Assembly: GCA_029168955.1 (NCBI GenBank)
Contig: JAPDOI010000361.1
Span: 620,001 to 684,000, forward strand
DNA from: Aplectana chamaeleonis
Taxonomy: Eukaryota > Nematoda > Chromadorea > Rhabditida > Cosmocercidae
Reading direction: 5' to 3'
DNA: 64,000 bases
In this document: positions 55,601 through 64,000 of the stretch, piece after piece
Position numbering within the stretch: position 1 is the stretch's first letter
Layout: each line of letters begins with the position of its first letter
The notes under the pieces: generated by a model
What the model was told of the DNA's origin: nothing
What the model saw: the letters and a program-made list of their open reading frames with translations, nothing else
Database searches by the model: none
Translations under genes and position numbers: made by a program

Positions 55601-57397
55601 CGTGTGGTCGGTTCGAACGATAATAGGCACGCCGTAGACGAAATAGTGAAACTTCTTGAGTGCAAAAACTACAGCAAGTCCCTCTTGATCGGTCACGTGG
55701 TAGTTTCGTTCTGCTGACGACAACGGTTTTGAAGCGAAGTAGATAGGGTGCAGTAAGCCATCCTCTTGTTCTTGAGTCAGTACTGCTCCTACGCCATAGC
55801 TGCTGGCATCCGTGTACACGAAGAAAGGGCGAGTGCCATCACGAGCTTTCTCAACATCTGGTTGAGCTAGGACTGGCGCGCTCACAAGTAGTTCTTTCAA
55901 CTTCACGAACGCTTGCTCATGTTCTGACGTCCATTCGTAGCGTGTTTTGGAGCTCGTGAGCTTGTGTAAAGGCGTTGCTGTTTGCGCATACCGCAGTATA
56001 AACTTCCTGTAGTAACCTGACATGCCGAGGAACGTCCTGAGCTCCGAGAGGTTAGTTGGTCGTGGAAAGTTGACAATCTTCTCGATTTTGTCGGGATCTG
56101 TCCGCACTCCCTCAGCATCGATGACGTGTCCCAGGAATGCCACTCGTGTCTCGAGCACCCGGCATTTTTGGGGCTTGATGCGCAGATTCGCCTTTGAAAA
56201 TCCTTGAAGTACTTGTTCGAGGACAATATAGTGCCTCTCGATAGTGTCTGTAGCTACTAGCACGTCGTCGATGTACACCGATACTTCTGGTCCCAGAAGT
56301 TCGCTTAGGACTTTCTCCATGAGACGTTGGAAAGCTGAGGGCGCGTTGGTGAGGCCAAAGGGAATCACCCTAAACTGGTAGTGGCCTGCCGTTGTGGTAA
56401 ATGCACTTATCTCCTTCGCGTTGTCTGTGAGAGGTACCTGCCAGTAGCCACTGGCTAGGTCTAGCGAAGTGAACCATTTCTTGCCGGTGAGGTTTTGGAG
56501 TGTGACGTCGATTGCCGGTAGTGGGTAACAGTCTTTTTTCGTTGTCTTGTTGATTTCGCGGTAGTCCACGCAAAGACGAATCCCGCCGTCCTTTTTGGCG
56601 ACCAGAACGATGGGAGAAGCCCATGGAGAAGAACTTTCCTCAATGATCTGGCGCTCCTCCAGATCCTTCAGCATAACCGCCACATCACTACGAAGCCCGT
56701 AGGGTACTGGGCGGGTCTTTTGCCGAATAGGAGGAGCGTGTCCTTGGACGTCGATGTCGTGTGTCATGAGGTGGGTGTGGGTGAGCTCCACATCAGAAAC
56801 TGCGAAAGCGTCAGCGTATTTCCGCAACAATGTTTCCATTTGTGTGGGTAACTCTTCCTGTTGTTTGTTCGCTCTGAGGATCTCCAGAATCTTTTCAACC
56901 CGCTCGGCTTCGGGGAGGACTGCTTCTCTCTTCAACTCGAGCATGTCTCCGGGTATGTCGGCTGTTTTGGGGTCGTACCATTGATCCGTAGTCCAGTCAC
57001 CCACTTTCTGTCCCTTTTGAATGACCCAGGGATCGTTGTTCTCGTTAAAAACTGGGACTGATGTAGCACCTGCCGAGATATGGCATACTCCTGACCCAAT
57101 ACGGTTGTCTGCTGACCAGAACACTCCGACGGTGTCTTGACCTGGATGGGTGAGTTCGATGTTCGCCATGGTGAACGGCTGGATAATCGTTGTTCGAGCG
57201 GCTCTGGCAGATATAGGCGTTGTTGGGTCTTCATGGACATTGTCTTGATGAGTGTCATGGAAACGCTCTGAGCAGGCTGGGGTCAGTCGCAGTTCAACGC
57301 CCAACGCTTGTAGAGCATTAGTTCCCAGAAGTATAACGCGGCTTTTTGATATCTGTATGTGCATCTGTGTCTTGGCCTTCTTGCCTCCTAGCACCAT
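52691..57397 (-). CDS. pol: Pol polyprotein: protease end, RT, RNase H, integrase and a long extra C-terminal region
   Basis: 1,568 codons, uninterrupted. From the N-terminus: the second half of the aspartic protease (LLGTNALQALGVEL); RT with FTSLDLASGYWQVPL and the catalytic YIDD at about residue 375; RNase H with FFVYTDASSYGVGAVLTQ and TDHTSL; integrase with the HHCC finger (GHFNARKMYAQLRR...WCKQCQPC) and the D,D,E core (VDILEMG about 809, SDRGGEFE about 872, ENGVTERANG about 905); and a GPY/F-type module (EWRGPYRVLEASDNSALV, about 1050). Then come about 490 further residues with no domain I recognise, ending in an RS/RQ-rich basic tail (RERSPRPSQSHSRARTYSPP). Function: copying the element's RNA into DNA and integrating it. 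The ATG overlaps the gag stop (TAATG). Confidence 0.95.
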   Translation of the reverse strand: MVLGGKKAKTQMHIQISKSRVILLGTNALQALGVELRLTPACSERFHDTHQDNVHEDPTTPISARAARTTIIQPFTMANIELTHPGQDTVGVFWSADNRIGSGVCHISAGATSVPVFNENNDPWVIQKGQKVGDWTTDQWYDPKTADIPGDMLELKREAVLPEAERVEKILEILRANKQQEELPTQMETLLRKYADAFAVSDVELTHTHLMTHDIDVQGHAPPIRQKTRPVPYGLRSDVAVMLKDLEERQIIEESSSPWASPIVLVAKKDGGIRLCVDYREINKTTKKDCYPLPAIDVTLQNLTGKKWFTSLDLASGYWQVPLTDNAKEISAFTTTAGHYQFRVIPFGLTNAPSAFQRLMEKVLSELLGPEVSVYIDDVLVATDTIERHYIVLEQVLQGFSKANLRIKPQKCRVLETRVAFLGHVIDAEGVRTDPDKIEKIVNFPRPTNLSELRTFLGMSGYYRKFILRYAQTATPLHKLTSSKTRYEWTSEHEQAFVKLKELLVSAPVLAQPDVEKARDGTRPFFVYTDASSYGVGAVLTQEQEDGLLHPIYFASKPLSSAERNYHVTDQEGLAVVFALKKFHYFVYGVPIIVRTDHTSLTSLFKRRNVSGRVLRWALELQRYNLTIEYVKGTANCVADALSRGVATHPDGEVLPTHTENERIVCHLTVDSWLDELRQDKNYEAIFEAIENNKDVEIKLPRHDRRLSSSDFLIEGRHLMLVLEDGSTALVVPENKRRAIFEDGHHGVMGGHFNARKMYAQLRRTVFWPGMKQDLTNWCKQCQPCFLTNVKATNTPPLKPRNVQRPFEVIGVDILEMGLTSRGNRYIVTVIDHFTKYLGAYPVADKKADTIAEVIFSQWICAGGRWPECILSDRGGEFENAVVSALCEILQIKQDFTKGYCPRENGVTERANGTIVRMLKKKTVVATEWDRILPAVVYAYNASPHAATSESPHFLVYGHDPRYPSSVIPREHLSPYRVDIEEYKAEFLSGLKLARECISEHTSKYREAMKNSYDKKWKTSQSDVFKTGDRVYTKLPAEKGISKHPKLTHEWRGPYRVLEASDNSALVTMIGENEEPLRLPFDQLVRVPADIDNTPVLGKTTRAPQGRRRGKKQKVEGVTPTPSCNFLSVESPFQISNSFVFRSNRSNRDDPTTIDFKCPGEFNNDGNPMPCEPLGELGDVVPDAPLKHMKFVSVFELARALTILQQTHLPDAMKKDLLLEREYITLCPSALSVAFSYFRGRCLHVSSHLRRAFEGFVLEHPKRHRDEPFNLANMVPTALSGAPMRDKWKATNWWELNAKSTVVLLPDGFQEHTLGYTFRNQTCHSYVRAQDIKPEWFTGEISAIVLFSSTNSDSATAWCRPWTYFMRSVANGANLYCLPEPRDDGNWGFGVDMLRDFCEFSIVLRSSLRQRIHIFLPTNDAEGQTWLPCHSLGIRHVEKPPSYTPSCAKRFLNATRNFHVLVLTLAPYTRQDRRGGYVAAHHIRYDQPGRARHTQHSRERSKEPNRALRERQPSRERSPRPSQSHSRARTYSPPRRHGRNQSDRTTFLNMHGMRLKDELPAHHKTGSK

Positions 57398-59430
57398 TAC
57401 ATCAACGGTAATGGTGCAATCCGCATAAGAAGGTCCAATTGGTTGCCCGAAGCATCATATACAGGATCGTCCGTGCCGGATACATCCATCATAGTGACCA
57501 TGGCGTCCAAATCGATCCCGGCTTGTTGAACGTCTTTCAAGAATCCGACTGGTATGACGGATATCACTGAGCCTGTGTCGATTATAGCTTGGGCCTTCAT
57601 TCCCAGTATCTCGATGGTGCAATAGCTTGGCTCCCCACATGCTTCCGTTGGTCTGTTTGTGCCCTGTACTGCAAGACACCACGACTGAAGATGAGTCGAA
57701 AACGACTGCTTGGGGTGATGCTGTGCTACGGATGTTCTGGGCGCACTAGATTTTGGGAAAACCGGTTTGGATCCTTCCGCTTTGCTTGTTGATTGTTGCT
57801 GACGTGGCGTGGTAGTATCCGCCTTGACTCTTTGCCCGGGATTGACCCCGTTCGCCTGGGTCGTCCTCGTTTCTGCCGACGTTGAGGTTTGGTCGCACTC
57901 AGGCTGTCGCCACGGTTTAAGAAAACGGTTCTCCGTACTCTTCGGTCCACCACGATTGTCAGAAAAGCTGGCTTTTGACTGACGCTGCATATTCCGCATC
58001 CTTTCCAGACGCAGAGCTACCTCTCGAACACTGTCGAATATTTGGCCTTCGGGAGCATCCAGAGCGGAAAGCATGTAGTATGAATCCTTCCAGTCGGATA
58101 GGCATTCATAGAGTTTGCTTCCCAGTTGGAAATCCAACACTTGTCCGGGTGACATGCGCTTCGCAATCTGCTGAATTCTTGAACAGAAGTCAAACACAGT
58201 TTCGCTGTCGTTTTTCTGGAGCTTCCTCCATTCCACTTCTGCTTGCCAGCGTTCTCCAGGTGTTTGCCGAGCATTGCGGAGTTGATCTATGATCCCTTGG
58301 AATGTGCCCTCTTGAACTACCCGGGGCAAGTTGTCGACGAGGTTTTTCGCGGATCCTTCCAAATGGTTGATGAGGATATTTTTCCTGTCGGTATCCGACC
58401 ATACCGTGCTAGGGTATTTCACCTCAAGTTGTCTGAGAAAGTCGCTCAGTGACGTCCTGCCGTTGTACTTTTTTACTTCCGAGATGGATTGGGCCTTGAG
58501 CACCTCCTTGAGGGCCAATATAATTTTCCCATTTCCACTGCAACACGAGGAGGAACACCCTACACTTTCGGGACTGATTGAACCAGGAGGAATATTGACC
58601 CTACCTTGATGAGACTGTCGGGAAGATTCCCTCGATGGTGGTTGTGAAGACGTGGGCGAGATCCTTGGGTGGGGCAATGCTTGCCCATCGCTCGGCAGTT
58701 GTGATTCGGCGGAAGGGCGGAATGGCGTCGTGTGCTGAAAAGTGCCACTTTGTTCCGCCTCAATGCGCGCTTGAAGGCGCGAACGTATTCCATCCGACCC
58801 GTTGGTTGGATACTCACCATTTGCTGGAACTGGTGGCGGGCGACTCCGCACCGGGGCGTTCTCGCTATTCCGTTGCTGATGCAGTTGACCCTGCAATTTG
58901 AGAATTTCTCTTTCCATATAGGAAATTTTCGAGTCTTTTGCTTCTAGCACTGCGAGTGCTTCCCAAGGTGTACAGCTTAGCGCACCCGCTATTTCTTTCG
59001 AAAGATCCCCTTCTTGCAAAAGAGTAGGTATAAGATCACGAAGTTGTCGTGCGGTAACGCCTAGCTCTGTGAGAACAGCGTCAGCTGCCAAGTTGTACTG
59101 CAGTTTTTCGCGCAGCTCTGAGATGGCGCTATCCGCCGCGTTTTGAACTGCGAGAAGAACGGCTTCGCGTTTGGCTTGTGAGAGATTACGTAATTGGTCA
59201 TCTAGGGCAGTAGCGCAGGCTTGAACGGTAGTATTGATTGGTGCCTCAATGATACTCACCACATCCATGCTTTCCTGCAAATCCTGTCTGCGCTGTAGAG
59301 GAGCTTGACCAGTCCGGTCGGCTTGAGACGATATCGGCGAAACCGCCCTTTCATTCTGGTCGCTTGACGTGCTCATCTGCAATTGTTGTGATTGATTGAT
59401 ATCCAAAAGGTGAGGAGGCCTGGCCCCCAT
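57397..59430 (-). CDS. gag: Gag polyprotein with the first half of the protease
   Basis: 677 codons. The N-terminal third is helical and coiled-coil-like (REAVLLAVQNAADSAISELR, then EKLQYNLAADAV). The middle shows a capsid-like helical region (FLRQLEVKYPSTVWSDTDRK, then HLEGSAKNLVDNLPRVVQEG, WQAEVEWRKLQKNDSETVFD), as in Ty3/Gypsy gag. No CCHC zinc knuckle is visible; a basic, Q/S/T-rich stretch follows instead. The C-terminus holds the retropepsin active site IIDTGSVISVIP (D about residue 618), but the protease's later strands are in the pol frame. The start codon's A is the last base of the 5' LTR, so the primer-binding site is read as the first gag codons (MGARPPHL). Confidence 0.93.
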   Translation of the reverse strand: MGARPPHLLDINQSQQLQMSTSSDQNERAVSPISSQADRTGQAPLQRRQDLQESMDVVSIIEAPINTTVQACATALDDQLRNLSQAKREAVLLAVQNAADSAISELREKLQYNLAADAVLTELGVTARQLRDLIPTLLQEGDLSKEIAGALSCTPWEALAVLEAKDSKISYMEREILKLQGQLHQQRNSENAPVRSRPPPVPANGEYPTNGSDGIRSRLQARIEAEQSGTFQHTTPFRPSAESQLPSDGQALPHPRISPTSSQPPSRESSRQSHQGRVNIPPGSISPESVGCSSSCCSGNGKIILALKEVLKAQSISEVKKYNGRTSLSDFLRQLEVKYPSTVWSDTDRKNILINHLEGSAKNLVDNLPRVVQEGTFQGIIDQLRNARQTPGERWQAEVEWRKLQKNDSETVFDFCSRIQQIAKRMSPGQVLDFQLGSKLYECLSDWKDSYYMLSALDAPEGQIFDSVREVALRLERMRNMQRQSKASFSDNRGGPKSTENRFLKPWRQPECDQTSTSAETRTTQANGVNPGQRVKADTTTPRQQQSTSKAEGSKPVFPKSSAPRTSVAQHHPKQSFSTHLQSWCLAVQGTNRPTEACGEPSYCTIEILGMKAQAIIDTGSVISVIPVGFLKDVQQAGIDLDAMVTMMDVSGTDDPVYDASGNQLDLLMRIAPLPLM
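59412..59429 (-). other. Primer-binding site of the Gypsy element, inside the gag frame
   Basis: Minus strand, immediately after the 5' LTR: TGGGGGCCAGGCCTCCTC. Begins with TGG as required to pair with a tRNA 3' CCA end. The tRNA is not identified. Confidence 0.75.
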
Positions 59431-60300
59431 GTAAAGGTTTTAGTGTGACGATACAACGGCGCGATAACACAATATATGTGAATGCACTGGGATGAGGAGG
59501 ATGTGACCCCTAAGGATTCCCCTTTAATTTCCCTTCTGTGATCTCACGAGCAACCTTGACAAAATAGTCTAGCGGGAGAGTTTTACCCGCACTGTAGTAA
59601 CTCGGTCTCCGAGTTTCTTTTCCTCACCTAAAAATACCGATTAAAATGAAATCAACACAAACAATGTTCGCAAGGTATCCACGGTAATCAAACCGGTAGT
59701 TTCACAGGACACAGGTTGTATATTTGTTTACTTGTCAAAACTTCAAAAATAATGGATGAGATACTAGTTGAGCAGTTAAGAGGTTACTATAAAATTACCC
59801 CGAGGAAACTAAGAGAGATCAGTGAGGACCGTTCAGCCTAAAAACTACCTTGCCGCTGTGGGTTTACCAACTAGGCGCGCGAGCTGGGACTCAAAAGGGG
59901 CTATCCCACGTATTGTGTGCGAAACGCCACTGAAGACTGTAAAATTGGTTGATTTTAGGCTAGTCTTCGCCTTCTGATGTTTTGGCCGCTCCCGGCCTTA
60001 GGTGGTTCCCGATGACGAAGTGGATCTCTCCACCAATCTGTCCTTGAACAGTGATCGGGGGCGTTTTTATATGGATACGAGTGCTCCACCGTGATTGGCT
60101 GGCCCCGCCCATTTCTCACGCACGAGAGTGTGTCGATAATCACGTGGACGGCCGAACGGTCATCGATTGCGCGAGAATGATGCAATACCGGAAATGAGAG
60201 AGAACGAAGAAACGATTATACATAAAGAAAGAATAAAGAACATAATGAATAATACACAATGAACACAAAAGGAAAACACATTCAAGACACTGTACTGACA
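59430..60300 (-). repeat. 5' LTR of the Gypsy element
   Basis: 871 bp; promoter side of the element on the minus strand. Differs from the 3' LTR at about six sites. Its last base is also the A of the gag ATG. Confidence 0.95.
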
Positions 60301-60412
60301 TTTAAACGTCCTTCTAGGTTTCTTGTCCTAGCATACCCGACGACGGAAATCATTGCTGGAACATGCGCAGATGTTCAGAAAACTTAATTCATGAGGATCA
60401 TAATTTGAAGAT

Positions 60413-60691
60413 TCATTGAACCATTTGGAGCATGTTCGCGATGACACCTTCCAGGTCAGAGATAGGAAATCCTGATTGATTTTCGCGGAAAAAACGCCTT
60501 AGGAACGCAAAAAAGTTAAACTGGCAGCCACTGACGAATTCGTATTCTATAGCATCCCTAAGTCGACTCATTTCAAGCGATTTCCAAATTTTGTCTCTGT
60601 AGATGCTTGCTGTGTTTGAAGCGAGAAGAGACCGCTTCCATATTCGGAAAATGAAACAAGGATAATGATGTCGCCTCTTGAGATCGTCTGA
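60413..60691 (-). CDS. Candidate last coding exon of an unidentified gene
   Basis: On the minus strand, an acceptor TAATTCTCTTGCAG is followed by 92 open codons and a stop (60413). The text is not repeat-like: LKRRHHYPCFIFRIWKRSLL, then MSRLRDAIEYEFVSGCQFNF, FAFLRRFFRENQSG, DLEGVIANMLQMVQ. No family recognised. Upstream exons would lie beyond 60.7 kb on the minus strand, and I could not find them. The Gypsy element inserted about 110 bp downstream of its stop codon. Confidence 0.4.
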   Translation of the reverse strand, partial: SDDLKRRHHYPCFIFRIWKRSLLASNTASIYRDKIWKSLEMSRLRDAIEYEFVSGCQFNFFAFLRRFFRENQSGFPISDLEGVIANMLQMVQ

Positions 60692-60699
60692 CTGCAAGA

Positions 60700-61755
60700 G
60701 AATTATGGTAAATTCAAAATGAATGCTAATTTATAAAAGATATGGGTGAACATCTTGCATTCATTGGCTGCCTATTGACTTCTTGATTGGCGGGAGGGCT
60801 GTGCGTGATTACAAACTACGGACTAGGATTTACTAAGAAATACGAAATTCAAAAAAAAAGTTGCGCACAGCCCTGATTGGCTCGTGAATCATTCACGAAG
60901 GGCACCGACCCTTGTAGCGCAGTGTGATGCACGCGCGCTTTGGCTCCGCTTCGCGGCTGGAGCGATAATACTAATGCCGTATATCATATATCATTACGTC
61001 ATACTATACCAAAAAATACATCATTTGACATTATCGATAAAAGGAATTAAGCTGACAGAGAGAATAAATTAAGGAGATATCAGAAGGTAGCTGAGTCGAA
61101 CGCAGAACTTAGAGTATCAGGCAGGACTCGAGCCTGCATTGCACGTTTCCGAGCGAGAATGTTACCACCGACACCCCGGTCTGCATTCCTCAGCTATTCA
61201 CACACAAAATGTGTAGGCGCAGCAACAATCAATCGATAATGGGTATGATCTGGTTAGCATATATCGGCATTAAATCCAATTAGGACACAGTCCAAGCTCG
61301 TCGGCAAAATTTGATATTATGATCCAGCCGGTGTGTGTAGCAACCCTGCAAAACGCTGAGTCTCCGCTCTTCCGAATAAGCGAAAAAAATCGAGCCCCCA
61401 TTCCCTCCGCCCCTCCCCCGAATCAGCATTCGCTCCGCCCACTTGAGGGGTTTCGATCTCAGTAGGGACGAGACGCGCCATGGATTTGATCAAAATATAC
61501 GTTCTTCCATTTGTTATCGGTCTGTTTTTCTAGTGTGGTCTGCTCCGGTGCGATGGTTGCGAGCGACGAGGGAAAACAGGTCCGAGACAACTCGTCCACG
61601 AAATTCTCACAGTTCAAATTTACAATCTTCGAGGGACCATAACTCCGTTTGTAATGCGTTCTGAGCGAATCTAGAAACAAAAATGTGATCAGTGCGGAAT
61701 TCTCTCTAAACTTAGCAGGGAAACTGGACAACGATTCTCAGCTTGGAATAAGCCT
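60700..61755. other. Anonymous spacer with a tRNA-like motif
   Basis: Contains the motif listed at 61112-61177. No other gene seen. Confidence 0.4.
61112..61177 (-). other. tRNA-like / Pol III box motif
   Basis: On the minus strand: GTGTCGGTGGTAACATTCTC, then GCAGGCTCGAGTCCTGC. The latter forms a five-base-pair stem with a seven-base CTCGAGT loop, like a T-arm and B box. No clean acceptor or anticodon stem, so a tRNA pseudogene or SINE head is likelier than a working tRNA. Confidence 0.3.
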
Positions 61756-61759
61756 TTAA

Positions 61760-62242
61760 AGGCAGTGTTCAAGATGACTTTCGTTCCCGAGTGTTGCCCT
61801 CAAAACAATACGTTGGCCACCAAGTGTTACCGAAATTTTGAAGAAGCGGCTTGAAACGCACTAAAACGTCTTATTTCAGTGACATTTTCTCTGGCCTGGA
61901 CTAGTTGTCCGATTGGATGAACATGTTCACGGTGGTTGTCACCGGTGAAAAAAGGGATTAATCAAAAACGGAAGGATATTTCAGGCAAAGCAGTATTAGT
62001 TGGGGTCCTAAGGAAAGAACGGAGCAACAGAAAGCGAATACTTGCAAAAGACGGGACCGCAAAAGATTCCATTGTCACAACGAACAGTTTCAGTGAGAGT
62101 AAAAAGGTGGGGGGAGAGTGAGGGATTTGGTGCGCTTCTGGGGCCTTTTTCTCGATTTCTTCGTCATTTCAGTTCTACCCGATGACCAAACAATCGATTC
62201 AGCGATTAATCTCAAAATCGAAGATTATCGTGAACACTGCCT
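61760..62242. mobile_element. TTAA-target MITE, AGGCAGTG family, uninterrupted copy
   Basis: TTAA (61756-61759), then AGGCAGTGTTCAAGATGAC at the left; GATTATCGTGAACACTGCCT then TCAA at the right. 483 bp. This copy has neither the mariner of the 29-kb copy nor the inner element of the 40.7-kb copy and serves as their reference. A small foldback (TTTTGATGTTTTTAGAATGT and its inverse at about 62370-62392) follows directly. Confidence 0.85.
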
Positions 62243-62393
62243 TCAAGCTGAGGCTTTGGAAGATGTGATTTTGATGTTTTTAGAATGTTTAATGCTTGAC
62301 ATCTGAGTTTTGTGTTCAACTCGCCTATCTTGCTACATCTTATGATATATCAAGCTAAAAAAGGGTTCTAAACATTCTAAAAACATCAACATC

Positions 62394-62418
62394 AGAGAGA
62401 GAGAGAGAGAGAGAGAGA
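62394..62418. repeat. (GA)n microsatellite
   Basis: About 12 uninterrupted GA units. Confidence 0.95.
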
Positions 62419-63407
62419 TGAAAATGAAACTGCACGGACTGCAAATGAACGAAGCGAAAAAAGACGAATCGATGAGCAGGCATTGCTGTAGAGCCGAATC
62501 GCGCCTGTGAGATAGCGTGTCAACTCCGTGCGAAGCTGCTGGAACGGTTCGGCAACTCCCACGGTGCTTTACGTGCCTAAGGCTGATTGCACGGAACCGA
62601 AGCTGGTTCGCACCCTACCGATCCACGATAAGGAGGCTTGCACGGAACGAAGTGTCAGTGAGCTGGTTAACACCGTACAATAAGATGCTGCAACGCTTCG
62701 AAAACCGCCAGTAGGGCTGCTTGCTCGGTGCTCCCTGGGTCGTCTACACTGAAAAAGCTCGCTTGCACCATACCAAGACGCGAATAGCGTGTTTGCTCCG
62801 AACGAAGTGGCTTTTAGCGTGTTAACAACCTGTTTTAAAAGTTCTGAGCATCCGCGAGACCTAACCCTTACACGCGTTGGTCGGCAAACGTGGTTAGTGG
62901 TACTTCGTTGTTGGAAAACAGTGTCTTCTCGAGCTAGAAGTGCCGGATTAGGTAGCAGATGGAGGTGTTGCCAGGTACAGTACCGCGCATATTTTCTGCA
63001 AAAACGGCGTTTTGCGGGGTTTTTTGCTCGCACAAAGCGCCGCTTCGTCATAGCTCGCTTCAGAGTGGTCCAAAATCAGTTCTGAAGATTTTTTTGGATT
63101 ACCATTAACGAGGGGATTCTAACGGTATATAGAATTATGAACTTTTATTAAAATTGTCAGCCTTTATTCTAGAAAGAACGAATTTTTAGCCTAGTTTTTT
63201 CAATTTTTTGGATTTTCCCGTGTAAAACATGCCATGACGGATGTAAGAAATGGCAAAAAGGAAGCTTTCAAATATATTCTAACTAGCATAATACATTTCA
63301 GTGGGGACATTTTTATATGCGCTTACAGAGCCCACAATGACTGGTCCTCCATAACCCCAATTCTTCAAAGAATTATAACTTTTGTAAAAAAATGTTTGCT
63401 AGGGTTT
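62419..63407. other. Anonymous DNA, GC-richer first half
   Basis: From 62500 to 63060, a GC-richer stretch with repeated GCTTGCACGGAACGAAG-like words and open frames on both strands suggests a decayed repeat. Nothing recognised after that. Confidence 0.4.
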
Positions 63408-63817
63408 ATGAAGTATTCAATAAACTCCTCTGCTCACGGAGCATCCGAGCAAAGACAAACATCCGACTACCGCCGCGAATTTAGACGGGTGATTTTGGAA
63501 AACCTCGAATTATCAGCTGTTCGTTACCAAATTTTCATCGTTCTCGGCGTTATCACCTTTGTATTCGCCTTCATAAAGTTCGAGGTAAGCAAATCAGGTG
63601 AAGTGTGATGACTCTACTTGTATGCGAACCTTTCTAGAGCGAAAGACGCTCCTATCCATATTTTTTGTAGCATAACAGCTTTGATGGCTGCATTTAGTGA
63701 TTTACCCGTTTTTAAGCTTCCATTTTCAGTCCTCAGCCGAGTGAAGAAATCCAAACTGCTAGGCCTTTTAGAACGCTGGGCTACCTTCTGATTACCAAAT
63801 TCCGTCCTGCATTCTGA
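63408..63817 (+). CDS. Candidate small membrane protein, two exons
   Basis: Exon a 63408-63584 (ATG, donor TTCGAG|GTAAGC) and exon b 63737-63817 (acceptor TCCTCAG, stop TGA), phase 0, 85 residues. Exon a has a charged stretch (SDYRREFRRVILENLELSAV) and one hydrophobic segment (YQIFIVLGVITFVFAFIKF) long enough to cross a membrane. Exon b is PSEEIQTARPFRTLGYLLIT, then KFRPAF. A nearer acceptor (TTTTCAG, 63729) gives a stop in this phase, so the second AG is used in this model. The upstream open part (from 63234) may be 5' UTR or intron. No family recognised. Confidence 0.4.
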
Positions 63818-64000
63818 TTAAACATAGCAGTTTCCCTGATACCCAAAAGTACCACCTCGCGAATGTCTCACTAGCGACCTTCGCCAAGGGCCATGTTCAG
63901 AGGACCCTCTCGCCCGTTCCAGACGTCCTCAACCGCAATCGTCTCACTTGCGTGGGCTCGCCTTGAAACATATCTGAGAACGGCCCTCAATCCCCCTCAG
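63818..64000. other. Window end, nothing recognised
   Basis: No feature seen before the window edge. Confidence 0.4.

Larger units (their letters stand above)
51782..60300 (-). mobile_element. Complete Ty3/Gypsy-type LTR retrotransposon (8,519 bp)
   Basis: Seen: two 871-bp LTRs (51782-52652 and 59430-60300) in direct orientation, TG...CA bounded; TTTA target duplication (51778-51781 and 60301-60304); primer-binding site and polypurine tract at the expected inner edges; two long minus-strand ORFs. Domain order is gag, protease, RT, RNase H, integrase, which is the Ty3/Gypsy order (Ty1/Copia has integrase before RT). I count six base differences between the LTRs (about 99.3% identity), so the insertion is very recent. 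The 5' LTR is the right-hand one. It adds a long extra C-terminal region to pol. Confidence 0.97.

Overview
The window is nuclear DNA of an invertebrate animal, most likely a nematode. It has split genes with short GT-AG introns (53, 61 and 67 bp), many TTTCAG-type acceptors, an AT-rich background and a very dense, nested mobile-element load. Clade V parasitic nematodes have this style, but the species is inferred. There is no operon-like gene packing, rRNA gene or CRISPR array. Most open frames come from mobile elements or are chance frames.

Host genes are few. The main one, on the plus strand, is a PAIP1-like, MIF4G-domain translation factor. I could join ten exons in consistent phase between 18.05 and 42.99 kb. 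Its intron 2 (12.8 kb) and intron 9 (5.8 kb) are swollen by transposons. Two weaker candidates are a terminal coding exon on the minus strand at 60.41-60.69 kb and a small two-exon, one-membrane-segment protein on the plus strand at 63.41-63.82 kb.

Layout. 0-6.4 kb: two pieces of one LINE family, the second inserted inside a long foldback element. 6.4-18 kb: anonymous AT-rich DNA with several MITEs and a foldback element with an inner palindrome (16.75-17.71 kb). 18-43 kb: the PAIP1-like gene. Its introns carry a 111-bp satellite, a second foldback copy, a 42-bp minisatellite, a LINE copy, a near-intact mariner inside a TTAA-target element, an RTE tail, and another LINE that was itself hit by a MITE-in-MITE insertion. 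43.7-49.4 kb: several terminal-inverted-repeat elements, one with a broken ORF of a widespread mobile family. 51.8-60.3 kb: a complete, young Ty3/Gypsy-type LTR retrotransposon on the minus strand. 60.3-64 kb: the two minor gene candidates, a tRNA-like motif and one more TTAA element.

The best leads are in the LTR element. Its pol polyprotein has an extra C-terminal region of roughly 490 residues in the position where env would lie, its gag start codon straddles the LTR edge, and its protease is split between two reading frames. The nested TTAA elements are also informative, because sister copies inside the same window supply the matching empty sites. No bacterial-style operon or defence system is present.
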